From a virus, in the IMG/VR virus record IMGVR_UViG_3300035698_019895, positions 22,491 to 86,490 of that record: a stretch of DNA of 64,000 nucleotides, one strand, 5' to 3'. Below, in pieces: positions 1 to 8,636 of this stretch (positions within the stretch are counted from its first letter, which is position 1; each line of letters starts with the position of its first letter). The notes below the pieces were generated by a model. That model did no database searches. It saw only the letters and a program-made list of their open reading frames with translations, and had not been told where the DNA came from. The position numbers and the translations under genes are program-made.

Positions 1-218
1 GAATAACTATAGCATCTGATGGTCTATCTACTTTCTTCTGTCCATCAACAGGAATTAAAACAAAAGAATCAGATGTTGCTACTTCTATGACTTCTTTTAA
101 AACTTTAAAAGGTGAATTTTTAAAAAGAAGAGTATTAAAAGCTGTTCAAGATTATGCCAAAAGAGATATCTACCACATGGATGATATAGCTTTGGCTTCA
201 TTTAATTTGAGATATTAA
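1..218 (+). CDS. PP2C-type protein phosphatase, C-terminal part (cut by window edge)
   Basis: Open from the window edge and read from base 3, ending at TAA 216-218. The roughly 70 visible residues include ASDGL, which matches the PP2C metal-site motif, and DDIALASFNL near the end, which matches the final metal-binding Asp-Asp motif of PP2C phosphatases. One base separates its stop from the kinase-like gene downstream, and a vWA gene follows, which is the layout of TerY-associated phosphorylation triads (known from comparative genomics). The presumed role is dephosphorylating targets of the neighbouring kinase. The N-terminal part lies outside the window. Confidence 0.7.
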   Translation, partial: ITIASDGLSTFFCPSTGIKTKESDVATSMTSFKTLKGEFLKRRVLKAVQDYAKRDIYHMDDIALASFNLRY

Positions 219-219
219 T

Positions 220-1905
220 ATGAGAGTATATATTCAAGGAAGACAAAAAAGAGAAGAAAATCTTACTGATAGAGATTATATTACTGAAGGTGGAGAAGGT
301 AGAATTTACGGTAAGCATGGAATAATATATAAACTATATTTTGACCCTAAAAAAGTTATTCCAAAAGCCAAAATAGATGAATTAAAAAAGATAGATAGAC
401 CAAATATATTATGTCCTCAAGATATAATTCTTAATAAAAAATTAGCACCTATAGGGACTACGATGAAATGGATAAAAAATGTTGAACCTATCTGTAAATT
501 GTTTAGTAATGATTTTAAAAGCAGACTCAATATTAAACCAAACAATATAGTTATGTTAGTAGAAAGATTAGCAAAAGATATTAAATTTATTCATGATAAC
601 AATTGTTTAATTGTAGATGGAAATGAAATGAATTATTTAGTAGATAATAAAACATTTTTAACACCTTACTTTATAGATGTAGATAGTTATCAAACTTCTC
701 ATTTTCCGGCTACAGCTATAAGTCCGGCTATAAAAGATTATCATAGCAAAAGGTTTTCTAATTTAAGTGATTGGTTTTCATTTGCGATAATAGCTACTCA
801 ACTATTTATTGGGATTCATCCATACAAAGGAACTCATCCAAAATATAAAAAATATGAGTTAGAAAAACGTATGAGAGATAATGTTTCTATATTTAATTCT
901 AAAGTTAAATTACCAGCATCTGTTAAAGATTTTAGTTATATACCAAAAAATTATATAGATTGGTTTATAAAACTCTTTGAAAAAGGGATAAGAACCATAT
1001 CTCCATCAGTTGCTGGACAAGTAATTGTAAGTATGAAAGTGAAAACAATAAAAAGCACTAACTTGTTTACTATTCAGTTAATAAGAGAAGTAGATGATGA
1101 TATTATAGATTATAATTCTGAAGTAATATTTACAAAAGATAAAGCATATTTAAATAAATTAGAAATTCCTTGTACTGCTAACACTAATGTTTTATTTACA
1201 AAACAATCTTTAACACCATTTTTTATTGACATTAAAGATAACAAGTTGGAGCTGAAGAAGTCTAATGAAGAATCAATACCTTGTAATATACACGCAACGA
1301 ATAAAACTTTTATAAATGATATGCTGTTTATTTTGATGAATGATTTGCTTTGTGAAGTAGATGTTGAAGAAATGAATTCTAAATTTATTCCAGTAATAAA
1401 ATCCACATGGAATGTGTTACCTAATTCTACAAAGATTTTTAATGGTATAGTTTATCAAGATGTTTTAGGAATGCCTTGTTTAGTAATTCCTTATAAATTA
1501 GATAATGGAAAAACAGCTTGTAGAATTCAAATGGTGAATGAATTAAAGAGATATAAGATATTAGAAGCAAAGCATGATAATCAAGTTGTTATGATTATAG
1601 GATATAAGAGTAATAAATATACGAGATTTATATTTAAATTTGATAATGATTATAAAACATATAATTGTAGGAAGGAGGAAGATGAAAGATATCATATTCC
1701 AAATTTTGTAACATTAAGTAATAACATTGTAGTATGTATTACTCCAGATGATACAATAGAAATTTTTAACAAAAGATTGGATAAGAATGATATCAAAAAA
1801 GTAGTGGATAAAGACATTAATTTCGATATGAAACTTTGTAGAAAAGGAATTGATGTTTTGTTTAGACAGAATAAAAAGTTATTTAAAATTGGTATGAATA
1901 AATAA
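220..1905 (+). CDS. Protein-kinase-like protein of a PP2C-kinase-vWA triad
   Basis: 561 aa. The N-terminal 230 residues look like a divergent Ser/Thr kinase: a glycine-rich loop EGGEG at residues 23-27, a candidate ATP lysine in IIYKLY (K38), a catalytic-loop-like IVDGNEMNYL (131-140, Asp133) and an IDVDS segment (152-156) in place of DFG. DWFSFAIIATQLFIG resembles the kinase F helix. The remaining 330 residues are unrecognised and strand-rich by eye. It starts 2 bp after the phosphatase stop, so the two are probably coupled. It resembles the helix-hairpin-helix-associated kinases found with TerY proteins. Kinase activity is inferred; the substrate is unknown. Confidence 0.65.
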   Translation: MRVYIQGRQKREENLTDRDYITEGGEGRIYGKHGIIYKLYFDPKKVIPKAKIDELKKIDRPNILCPQDIILNKKLAPIGTTMKWIKNVEPICKLFSNDFKSRLNIKPNNIVMLVERLAKDIKFIHDNNCLIVDGNEMNYLVDNKTFLTPYFIDVDSYQTSHFPATAISPAIKDYHSKRFSNLSDWFSFAIIATQLFIGIHPYKGTHPKYKKYELEKRMRDNVSIFNSKVKLPASVKDFSYIPKNYIDWFIKLFEKGIRTISPSVAGQVIVSMKVKTIKSTNLFTIQLIREVDDDIIDYNSEVIFTKDKAYLNKLEIPCTANTNVLFTKQSLTPFFIDIKDNKLELKKSNEESIPCNIHATNKTFINDMLFILMNDLLCEVDVEEMNSKFIPVIKSTWNVLPNSTKIFNGIVYQDVLGMPCLVIPYKLDNGKTACRIQMVNELKRYKILEAKHDNQVVMIIGYKSNKYTRFIFKFDNDYKTYNCRKEEDERYHIPNFVTLSNNIVVCITPDDTIEIFNKRLDKNDIKKVVDKDINFDMKLCRKGIDVLFRQNKKLFKIGMNK

Positions 1906-1914
1906 GGAGGAAAA

Positions 1915-2721
1915 ATGGATAAGAAATTTAAAGTTCATTTGGTAATAATTGACCCACAGTATGACTTTTGTAACTCAAAAGGTGCTCTGTTTGTAGCAGG
2001 TGCTGATAAAGATATGGAAAATTTGGCGAATATGATAGATAGAATAGGTTCTAGACTTGATGATATTCATGTTACATTGGATAGCCATCATTTAGTAGAT
2101 ATTGCTCATCCAATTTTTTGGATAGATTCTACTGGGAAACATCCAGCTCCATTCACTATTATAACTGCAGATGATGTAACGTCTGGAAAATATACCACAA
2201 CTAATCCTGCATTTTTGTCCAGAGCAATTGATTATGTTAAAGAATTAGCTAAGAACAATCGTTATCCTTTATGTATATGGCCACCTCACTGTTTAATCGG
2301 GAGTAATGGGTATAAAATAGAAGAAATTCTATATAAATCATTGTCAACTTGGGAAGAAAAGAATTTTGCAATGATTAATTTAGTTACTAAAGGTTCAAAT
2401 TTTTGGACAGAACATTATAGTGCTGTAATGGCTGATGTTCCTGACCCTAGCGACCCTCATACTATGTTAAACACCTCGTTTATAAACACTCTGAAAGAAG
2501 CAGACATTGTTGCTTTGTCAGGTGAAGCTAAATCGCATTGTCTAGCAAATACAGTTAGAGATATTGCTAACAACTTTGGAGAAGAAAATATTTCCAAATT
2601 AGTATTGTTAGATGACTGTACTTCATCAGTTACTGGGTTTGAAAAATTAGGTGATGATTTTGTTTCTGAAATGACAAAAAGAGGATTAAAAGTTTCTAAT
2701 TCTAAAGATTTCTTAAAATAA
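1915..2721 (+). CDS. Nicotinamidase / isochorismatase-superfamily cysteine hydrolase
   Basis: 268 aa. The catalytic triad of the nicotinamidase family can be placed: Asp13 in IIDPQYDF, Lys159 in VTKGSNFW and Cys209 in SGEAKSHC. The metal-site motif LDSHH (55-59) and WPPHC (122-126) are also typical of nicotinamidases rather than isochorismatases. The family reaction is nicotinamide to nicotinate plus ammonia, the first step of deamidating NAD salvage. AAGGAGG lies just before the ATG. The gene sits between a kinase and a vWA gene and two genes ahead of NAD synthetase, which supports an NAD role. It is longer than most PncA proteins (about 210 aa), so another amide substrate remains possible. 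Confidence 0.72.
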   Translation: MDKKFKVHLVIIDPQYDFCNSKGALFVAGADKDMENLANMIDRIGSRLDDIHVTLDSHHLVDIAHPIFWIDSTGKHPAPFTIITADDVTSGKYTTTNPAFLSRAIDYVKELAKNNRYPLCIWPPHCLIGSNGYKIEEILYKSLSTWEEKNFAMINLVTKGSNFWTEHYSAVMADVPDPSDPHTMLNTSFINTLKEADIVALSGEAKSHCLANTVRDIANNFGEENISKLVLLDDCTSSVTGFEKLGDDFVSEMTKRGLKVSNSKDFLK

Positions 2722-2739
2722 TAATAGAGGAGGATTGTC

Positions 2740-3477
2740 ATGAAATTAATGAATGAAAATATGGAAAATTTATCTATCTTAGGTGGTAAGGGAGCCTTCA
2801 ATTTCTCTGCTACTAAAATAGAGGACCTAGGTTCTACAGAGTATACTCTAGTTACTATAACATTAGATAAATCCGGTAGCGTGTCTTCTTACAGCTCTGA
2901 ATTGTTGAAGGCTTTGAAATCAATAATTAACGCTTGTAAGAAAGCACCAAGAGCAGAAAATCTATTATTGAGAATAGTAGAATTTAACAGCAAACTTCAG
3001 GAAGTTCATGGATTTAAATTGCTTAGTACGATAAATGCTGATGATTATGATGAACCAAGTCCTGACGGAATGACAGCTCTTTTTGATTCTGTCTATGATA
3101 GTGTAGGAGCAACAGCTACTTATGCTAAGAAATTGACAGAACAAGATTTTGGAGTTAATGGTATTTGTTTTATTATCACTGATGGAGCTGACAATGTTTC
3201 TGTTTCTACTCCGAATATGGTTTTAGAAATGATTAAAAAAATTAAAGTTGGAGAAGAAATAGAATCTTTGATAACTGTATTAGTTGGTATTAACACATCT
3301 CAATGCAAAGATGAATTAGAAAACTTTAAGGACGAAGCAAAGCTTACTCAATTTGTAGATGTAGGGGAAGCTACTAGTGGCAAGTTAGCCAAATTAGCTG
3401 CTTTCGTTAGTCAATCAATTAGTTCTCAAAGTCAATCTTTAGGTTCTGGTGGACCAAGTCAACAGTTAAACTTTTAG
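2740..3477 (+). CDS. von Willebrand factor A domain protein, TerY-like
   Basis: 245 aa with one vWA domain over most of its length. The metal-ion-dependent adhesion site is complete: DKSGS (43-47), Thr112 in GMTAL and Asp148 in TDGAD. The C-terminal 20 residues are rich in Ser, Gln and Gly and end in QQLNF. GAGGAGG precedes the start. TerY-type vWA proteins bind partner proteins and co-occur with PP2C and kinase genes, as here. There is no signal peptide, so it is probably cytoplasmic. Its binding partner is unknown. Confidence 0.8.
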   Translation: MKLMNENMENLSILGGKGAFNFSATKIEDLGSTEYTLVTITLDKSGSVSSYSSELLKALKSIINACKKAPRAENLLLRIVEFNSKLQEVHGFKLLSTINADDYDEPSPDGMTALFDSVYDSVGATATYAKKLTEQDFGVNGICFIITDGADNVSVSTPNMVLEMIKKIKVGEEIESLITVLVGINTSQCKDELENFKDEAKLTQFVDVGEATSGKLAKLAAFVSQSISSQSQSLGSGGPSQQLNF

Positions 3478-3498
3478 TTGCAAGAGAAGGATATCAAT

Positions 3499-4278
3499 AT
3501 GTTAAAAATAGATTGTAAAAAAGAGACGGATAAAATAGTAAAATTTATCCAAGATACTTTCAAAGAAAAAGGATTTGAAAAAGCTGTCATTGGTGTCTCT
3601 GGTGGGTTAGATAGTGCTGTTATAGTTGCTTTATTAGTAAAAGCATTAGGCAAAGATAATGTGTGTGGTTACTATATGCCAGTAGAAACTCCTAAAGATT
3701 TTACAGGTGATGCTTATGTTGTTACTGATAGATTTAAAATTCATATGGACACTTTTGGAATTAAATCATTTATTGAGATGTTCACAACTACTTTTCTTGA
3801 CCTAGCTGCTTACAAAATTAGAACAGGAAATATTATGGCTAGAACTAGAATGATGATTTTATATGATAGGTCTGCTTTTCATAAAGCTTTAGTAGTAGGA
3901 ACAAGCAACAAGACAGAATTAACTTTGGGATATTTTACATTATATGGAGACAGTGCTTGTGCTTTAGAACCAATAGGACATTTATATAAAACACAAGTGA
4001 AACAGTTAGCAGAATATCTAGAAGTTCCTAAAAAAATTATAGAAAAAGCTCCAAGTGCAGAATTGTGGGAAGGCCAAACAGATGAAAACGAATTAGGTAT
4101 GTCTTATGAAGAAATGGATAAAATACTTTTTATAATTATGTCTCCTCAATTTAGATATTGTGATATAGAAACAATAGATTTATTAGGATATAAAGAATTA
4201 AGAGAAAAAATAGAAACACTGATAGACAACAATAGATTTAAATCAGAATCATCTAGAATAATAAGAGAACAATTATGA
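3499..4278 (+). CDS. nadE: NAD synthetase, ammonia-dependent type
   Basis: 259 aa. It carries the PP-loop SGGLDS (34-39) of N-type ATP pyrophosphatases and, further on, VVGTSNKTEL and YGDSACALEPIG, which are hallmark segments of bacterial NadE. It adenylates and amidates nicotinate adenine dinucleotide to NAD. No glutaminase domain is present, so ammonia is the expected donor. I chose ATG 3499 because AGAAGG (3485-3490) lies 8 bp upstream; an in-frame TTG at 3478 immediately after the vWA stop is possible but less likely. With the nicotinamidase it gives the first and last steps of deamidating salvage; the two middle enzymes are not in this window. Confidence 0.9.
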   Translation: MLKIDCKKETDKIVKFIQDTFKEKGFEKAVIGVSGGLDSAVIVALLVKALGKDNVCGYYMPVETPKDFTGDAYVVTDRFKIHMDTFGIKSFIEMFTTTFLDLAAYKIRTGNIMARTRMMILYDRSAFHKALVVGTSNKTELTLGYFTLYGDSACALEPIGHLYKTQVKQLAEYLEVPKKIIEKAPSAELWEGQTDENELGMSYEEMDKILFIIMSPQFRYCDIETIDLLGYKELREKIETLIDNNRFKSESSRIIREQL

Positions 4279-4475
4279 AAATAGGACAGAAAGTAAAAGC
4301 ATTATCACCTTGTGATGGAAAAAGTTCGATTCAATTTGAAATAGGAAAAGTAATTTATATAGGAAGGAGAGTATTAGTAGAATTTTTTAGTAATGTATGT
4401 GGACATAATGGAAATGGAATAGGTAAGAATAGATATTGTTGGATGATTGATTTTAACAAATTACAGGAGGTATGA
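4275..4475 (+). CDS. Small hypothetical protein
   Basis: 66 aa, starting inside an ATGA overlap with the nadE stop, so translation is probably coupled. The sequence suggests a small strand-rich barrel (IGKVIYIGRRVLVEF) followed by CGHNGNGIGKNRYCW, whose two Cys and one His could bind a metal. Similar small proteins occur in many phages, but I cannot assign a function. Confidence 0.6.
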   Translation: MKIGQKVKALSPCDGKSSIQFEIGKVIYIGRRVLVEFFSNVCGHNGNGIGKNRYCWMIDFNKLQEV

Positions 4476-4476
4476 A

Positions 4477-4745
4477 ATGAGTAATAACTCAAGAGGATTG
4501 TTTGAAATAGTAGCTGTTAGTAAAGAAAGTGATGAAATAGTGTATGGAAAAAAATAGTAGCTGAAGGAGAAAAAGAAGCTCTTTTTGAAAGCGATTTAAA
4601 AGAACAGCTTAAAGCACAGGGTTTAAAGAAAGCAGATGTTTATATAATAGTTAAAGAATTCGGTGTATTGCCTGCTAAAGAGGATGTTAAAACAGTTAAG
4701 ATTATAGGACAAGTTGGTAAAACGCTTTTAGCTAAAGAGAAATAA
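4477..4745 (+). CDS. Small protein apparently made by -1 frameshifting (or a broken gene)
   Basis: ATG 4477 follows the upstream gene's AGGAGG and reads 26 codons (MSNNSRGLFEIVAVSK...) to TAG 4555-4557. Reading the last A of the A7 tract twice opens the -1 frame, which continues for 63 codons (IVAEGEKEALFESD..., ending LLAKEK) to TAA 4743-4745. The joined product would be about 89 aa and reads as one continuous protein: IVYGKK flows into IVAEGEKEA. Either the site is a programmed shift or slippage site, or one base was lost in the homopolymer (mutation or sequencing error). Function unknown. Confidence 0.55.
4548..4554 (+). other. A7 slippery heptamer
   Basis: Seven A residues in the 0-frame arrangement A AAA AAA, followed at once by TAG TAG. 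This fits the X XXY YYZ rule for -1 ribosomal frameshifting and is also a good substrate for polymerase slippage. The two reading frames it would join are both coding-like. I see no strong downstream stem by eye. Confidence 0.5.
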
Positions 4746-4764
4746 TAAAGATAAGGAGATTAAA

Positions 4765-5070
4765 ATGATTACAAATATGAAAAAAATGTGTGAAATGCGT
4801 TTGTTGGTTTCTGTAAAAGAATTAAGTTGGTTCAAAGAAAATTTTCCTAGCTTTAAATGGGAAGCAGGCGATACTACTATTAAATGGAATGCTAATGAAC
4901 CAGATGAAGTAGATATGGCTAAGAAAGCATTTGAAGCATATAAGAAAAAGCATCCAAAAGCAATGGCTTTTAAAGTTAAGAGAGATGATAAAAAAGATGC
5001 TCATGAGATTAAAGAATTCGACCCAAATGCAGAAATGATATTAATGCAAGATTGGATGCATAAAGGATAA
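4765..5070 (+). CDS. Hypothetical protein
   Basis: 101 aa with AAGGAG 6-11 bp before the start. Composition is Lys-rich, with an internal AKKAFEAYKKKHPKA helix and a strand MAFKVKRDD. No recognised motif and no membrane segment. It ends one base before the next start, so the two are probably co-translated. Confidence 0.6.
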   Translation: MITNMKKMCEMRLLVSVKELSWFKENFPSFKWEAGDTTIKWNANEPDEVDMAKKAFEAYKKKHPKAMAFKVKRDDKKDAHEIKEFDPNAEMILMQDWMHKG

Positions 5071-5071
5071 A

Positions 5072-5953
5072 ATGCAGTTTAACAAATATAGAAGCCCTAG
5101 TAGTCTTATGGAGACTCTTACTCTCCAATATCATTTACCTAGTGGAGAAGAAAAAATTGTAGGGTTAGATATAAGTCAAAGATTGCGTGGTTCTCAAGAT
5201 ACAGATTATTTTCTTCATATCGAAGAAAGAGTTAGAGAAGAATTAAAAAGAAAAGCTGATAAGGATATTAGAGAACATATAAATGAGAGAATGGGAGAAA
5301 TGACTGCTATACAATATCAGAATCAATATTCGACTTTTGTTGAAGGAAATTTTGACTATAGTGCTAATAGTACTAGTACAACAATGACCGCTGATGCAAC
5401 TACCCCTATAACTTTTGGTCCATCACCACTACTCCATTGGATGGAGACTCCAAATACTAGAAAAATTATTATTAAGTTTGAAGATGGTCGTAGAACATTA
5501 GAAATTGAAAAAACTATTGATTCTGATGTTAGAATAACTCAAGAGGATATCAACAAAGCTAGAATTAAATGGTGGGGAAATGCTAGATTTCAAGTGTTAG
5601 AACGTAAAGCAGAGAGAAAAGCTGAAGATTTATTAAAAATGTTTATAGATGAAGTTGATTTTAGAAATTATAAAGAAAAAGGTTTCTTTATAGTTAAACA
5701 AGGGAACAGAATATTTAGGATATGGAAAGATAATCATAAACATATAGACATGTGGGAAAAACGAGGACAGCTTTTCCAACCGAAAAATAGATTGTGCGTT
5801 CATACTCCTACAAGAGAAGTTCCTTTAGCGGACGAAGTTCTAAGTAAGATATTACTGATACGTTCTGGTAATGTATTAGAAAAAAGTAATCATTGGAGTG
5901 CAGAAAGTTTAGAATCTATTAAAAACGAAGAAGAATTATTAGTTAAAGTATAG
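5072..5953 (+). CDS. Hypothetical protein, 293 aa
   Basis: Soluble protein with three visible parts: a charged helical N-terminal section (about 50-85, EERVREELKRKADKD), a Thr/Ser-rich linker (about 105-130), and a C-terminal section with HKHIDMWEKRG and LCVHTPTREVPLADEVL. The last part reads like a compact beta domain followed by a helix and recalls a conserved tail seen in large-phage and archaeal proteins, but I cannot name a family. No catalytic motif is evident. Confidence 0.55.
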   Translation: MQFNKYRSPSSLMETLTLQYHLPSGEEKIVGLDISQRLRGSQDTDYFLHIEERVREELKRKADKDIREHINERMGEMTAIQYQNQYSTFVEGNFDYSANSTSTTMTADATTPITFGPSPLLHWMETPNTRKIIIKFEDGRRTLEIEKTIDSDVRITQEDINKARIKWWGNARFQVLERKAERKAEDLLKMFIDEVDFRNYKEKGFFIVKQGNRIFRIWKDNHKHIDMWEKRGQLFQPKNRLCVHTPTREVPLADEVLSKILLIRSGNVLEKSNHWSAESLESIKNEEELLVKV

Positions 5954-5964
5954 AAAGAAATAAT

Positions 5965-6351
5965 ATGTGGAAATTTATACAGCTTTTGTTTATGTTTATA
6001 GCAGGTCATAGTATAGCAGATACCGCTTTGCAACCTGATTCTATGGGTAGAGGTAAAAGCAGACTAAGGAAAATAGATATAAGTCGTGTTCCGCCAGGAC
6101 AAAAACCACTTAATCTATGGTTCATGTGGTTAAGTCATCATTCAATAATACATGGATTTATGGTTATGTTGTTAACTTTTATGTTTACACTGGATATATC
6201 GTTTGCAATTAATCTTGGAATGATAGAAACAGTATCTCATATGACTATAGATTTTTTTAAATGTGAAGGTAAATACAGTCCTTATGTTGACCAAACTTTA
6301 CATTATCTTGTCAAAGTAGGGTTAGCTCTTGCAATATTATGGAGATTATGA
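5965..6351 (+). CDS. DUF3307-family membrane protein
   Basis: 128 aa. Matches the DUF3307 pattern: AGHSIADTALQ near the start, HHSIIHG in the middle, and HMTIDFFKCEGKYSPYVDQ followed by LHYL near the end. Three to four hydrophobic stretches indicate an integral inner-membrane protein. The family is widespread in phages and bacteria; its function is not established. The conserved His and Asp residues suggest metal binding, which is inference. Confidence 0.78.
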   Translation: MWKFIQLLFMFIAGHSIADTALQPDSMGRGKSRLRKIDISRVPPGQKPLNLWFMWLSHHSIIHGFMVMLLTFMFTLDISFAINLGMIETVSHMTIDFFKCEGKYSPYVDQTLHYLVKVGLALAILWRL

Positions 6352-6482
6352 AGAAAAGTTTAGATAAAATTATTAAAAAACTAAAGAAACTTGTAAGAAC
6401 AGAACATAAACCAATGACAAAAGCTGAGGGATTTATAGCTATAACATATTATTTTTCTACTGGGAACATAAAGGAAATATAA
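6348..6482 (+). CDS. Small basic hypothetical protein
   Basis: 44 aa (MKKSLDKIIKKLKKLV...). It starts 4 bases before the end of the upstream frame (ATGA overlap), with GGAG just upstream. The N-terminal half is a Lys-rich amphipathic helix; the rest contains TKAEGFIAITYYF. No known domain. Confidence 0.45.
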   Translation: MKKSLDKIIKKLKKLVRTEHKPMTKAEGFIAITYYFSTGNIKEI

Positions 6483-6483
6483 A

Positions 6484-6756
6484 ATGCCATACATAAAACA
6501 AGAAAAAAGGAAAGTTTTAAATAAACACGCCAGATTAGAACTGATTGGAATGGAATGTGAGAACGAAGGAGATTTAAATTATGTTCTTACTATGATATGT
6601 AAAGGATATCTAAACAAGTACGGTTTAATTAGATATGCTCGTTTAAATACTATTGTTGGTGCTTTAGAGTGTTGTAAATTAGAATTTTATCGTAGAAAAG
6701 CAGTGCCATATGAAGATATGAAAATAAAAGAATCAGGTGGTGGAGATGTATATTAA
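6484..6756 (+). CDS. Conserved phage protein, DUF6899-like
   Basis: 90 aa. The opening MPYIKQEKR, the central DLNYVLTMIC, and the tail ALECCKLEFYRRKAVPYED followed by GGGDVY match a family very common in phages (DUF6899-like). Members are soluble, single-domain and about 80-100 aa, so this is full length. The biochemical role is unknown. Confidence 0.65.
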   Translation: MPYIKQEKRKVLNKHARLELIGMECENEGDLNYVLTMICKGYLNKYGLIRYARLNTIVGALECCKLEFYRRKAVPYEDMKIKESGGGDVY

Positions 6757-6820
6757 TGAGAAAACCAAGAATCAGGGAGATGTAATAATTAGTTTTAAAA
6801 AACCCAAAACAACTAAATGA
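6746..6820 (+). CDS. Possible 24-aa peptide
   Basis: ATG 6746 lies inside the end of the upstream gene with GGTGG before it, and reads MYINEKTKNQGDVII... to a TGA that overlaps the next start (6817). It fills the only gap between its neighbours and the overlap pattern matches the rest of the window, but a peptide this short may be chance. Confidence 0.3.
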   Translation: MYINEKTKNQGDVIISFKKPKTTK

Positions 6821-7152
6821 TTAAATCTGTAAACAAACTTTGGGGATATGAAGACAAGCTTATAAATACTGAACTTTATTGTGCTAAAATTCTAGGACTA
6901 AAACATGGTTATCAATGTTCTCTTCATTATCATAAGAAAAAAGACGAAACATTTTATTGTTTAGATGGTTGTATAAAATTAGAACTAGAAGATGAAGTAT
7001 TTACTTTAGCAAAAGGACAACAGGTGAGAATTAGACCTAAACAGAAGCATAGATTTACAGCAATAACTAATACAGCAAAAATATTAGAAGTAAGTACATA
7101 TCATTCTAATAAAGATAGTTGTCGTATTGAAAAATCAAAAGAAATAAAATGA
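6817..7152 (+). CDS. Cupin-domain protein
   Basis: 111 aa, a single cupin barrel. Motif 1 is seen as HYHKKKDETFYCLDG (two His and a Glu as metal ligands), and motif 2 as RPKQKHRFTAI. It resembles the C-terminal cupin of type II mannose-6-phosphate isomerases and small sugar-binding cupins. Overlaps the radical SAM gene by 4 bp (ATGA), so the two may act together. Substrate unknown. Confidence 0.7.
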   Translation: MIKSVNKLWGYEDKLINTELYCAKILGLKHGYQCSLHYHKKKDETFYCLDGCIKLELEDEVFTLAKGQQVRIRPKQKHRFTAITNTAKILEVSTYHSNKDSCRIEKSKEIK

Positions 7153-8636
7153 AATCTATATATTTAATTAATCCAAAAATAGATTTTCCAACATATTTCG
7201 GTTCGGAAATATTAAAAGAATTAAATCTAGATTCAAAAGTACTTGTTTCTGATATAGTTACCCCAACTATAGCAGCATTTGTCCCAAAAGAATTTAATGT
7301 TCAAATTTGTGATGAACGAGTTACTCCGATTGATTTTAATACTAAATCAAAGTATATTGGTATTACAGGTAAAAATGCTCAATATAAACGCATGAAAGAA
7401 ATTGCTCAAAAATTTCAAACAAAGGGTAAGACAGTTATTATAGGTGGTCCCTTCGCATCACTTAGTCCAGAAGCTGTTCGTCCTTATTGTGATATTTTAG
7501 TAAAAGGAGAGATAGAGGAAATAGCAGATGAATTATTTTCAGATTTATTACGTGGAGAATGGAAACAAGAATATACTGGGACTCGTCCAAATCCAATAAA
7601 ATCTCCTATACCGAGATGGGATTTATATCCTAATCAAAGAGCAACCACAGGAATGATACAAATTTCAAGAGGATGTCCATTTGATTGTGATTTTTGCGAT
7701 TTAAAATTATATGCAGGTCGTGGACAAAGACATAAATTAATTGAAGATGTATTAGCAGAACTAGATGTAATATATAAACATGGATATCGTCATATCTTCA
7801 TAGCAGATGATAACTTAACAGCAAATCGTAAATATGTTAAAGAATTAATGCAAGCAATAAAAGAATGGAATGAAAAACTTCCATCAGGATATGTGGGATT
7901 TGTTGCTCAATTATCTTTAGATGCAGCCAATGACGAAGAATTAGTTAAAATATGTGCTGAAGCTGGACTTACACAAATATATATTGGAATTGAAACGTTA
8001 GAACAAAACAATTTAGCTAACATTAATAAGTCACAAATTATCAATATAAATATAAAAGAAAAAATATTATTATTTTTAAAATATGGTATTTCTGTTATGG
8101 TAGGTTTGATTAGTGGTTTTGATTTCGACAATTTAGATGTTTTTGAACAACAATATCAGTTTGCTATGTCATTACCAGTTCCAATTTTTCTTTTTCAAGC
8201 ATTAATAGCATATCCAAATACTCGTATTTTTAATACATTACAAGAACAAAATAGACTTGTTAATAATATATCTACTGAAGATTTGCCTTGGGAAACAAAT
8301 ATAATACCAAAACAAATGACAAGAAAAGAACTTACTACTGGGATACGAAGATTATTTGAGAGTATATATAGTCCAGAAATGTTCGGCAAACGTTTAACTG
8401 CTTTTATTGATATTTTAGGTGAAAATAAAAGCTTGACAAAAGTGGAAAAAGATGATAGAATGAAGGTATTAATGTTCTCTGTTATTAAATATATAAGAAA
8501 ATTAGGTAAAAAAGAGCAAGAATTATGTCAGACTATTATAAAATTAATTGTTCAAAAACCAAGAACAGGATATTATCTAATACCGATATTAATTCATTAT
8601 GCTCAAATCAGTTATATGTATAGAGAGGGAAAATAA
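7149..8636 (+). CDS. Cobalamin-binding-domain radical SAM protein
   Basis: 495 aa. Residues about 1-135 form a Rossmann-like B12-binding domain (ITGKNAQYKRMKEIA..., IIGGPFASL). Residues 170-390 are a radical SAM barrel with the cluster motif C176-x3-C180-x2-C183 in SRGCPFDCDFC. The C-terminal 100 residues resemble the DUF4070 extension found in such enzymes. I see no DxHxxG motif, so cobalamin, if bound, is not held His-on. Family members catalyse methylations and other radical reactions; the substrate here cannot be predicted. Unusual cargo for a phage. Confidence 0.85.
   Translation: MKSIYLINPKIDFPTYFGSEILKELNLDSKVLVSDIVTPTIAAFVPKEFNVQICDERVTPIDFNTKSKYIGITGKNAQYKRMKEIAQKFQTKGKTVIIGGPFASLSPEAVRPYCDILVKGEIEEIADELFSDLLRGEWKQEYTGTRPNPIKSPIPRWDLYPNQRATTGMIQISRGCPFDCDFCDLKLYAGRGQRHKLIEDVLAELDVIYKHGYRHIFIADDNLTANRKYVKELMQAIKEWNEKLPSGYVGFVAQLSLDAANDEELVKICAEAGLTQIYIGIETLEQNNLANINKSQIININIKEKILLFLKYGISVMVGLISGFDFDNLDVFEQQYQFAMSLPVPIFLFQALIAYPNTRIFNTLQEQNRLVNNISTEDLPWETNIIPKQMTRKELTTGIRRLFESIYSPEMFGKRLTAFIDILGENKSLTKVEKDDRMKVLMFSVIKYIRKLGKKEQELCQTIIKLIVQKPRTGYYLIPILIHYAQISYMYREGK

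Noticed and set aside
8433-8461. TTGACA-17-TAGAAT promoter-like sequence inside the radical SAM gene
   Set aside because: One mismatch in the -10, deep in coding sequence and 176 bp from the next gene; such matches are expected by chance in AT-rich coding DNA.
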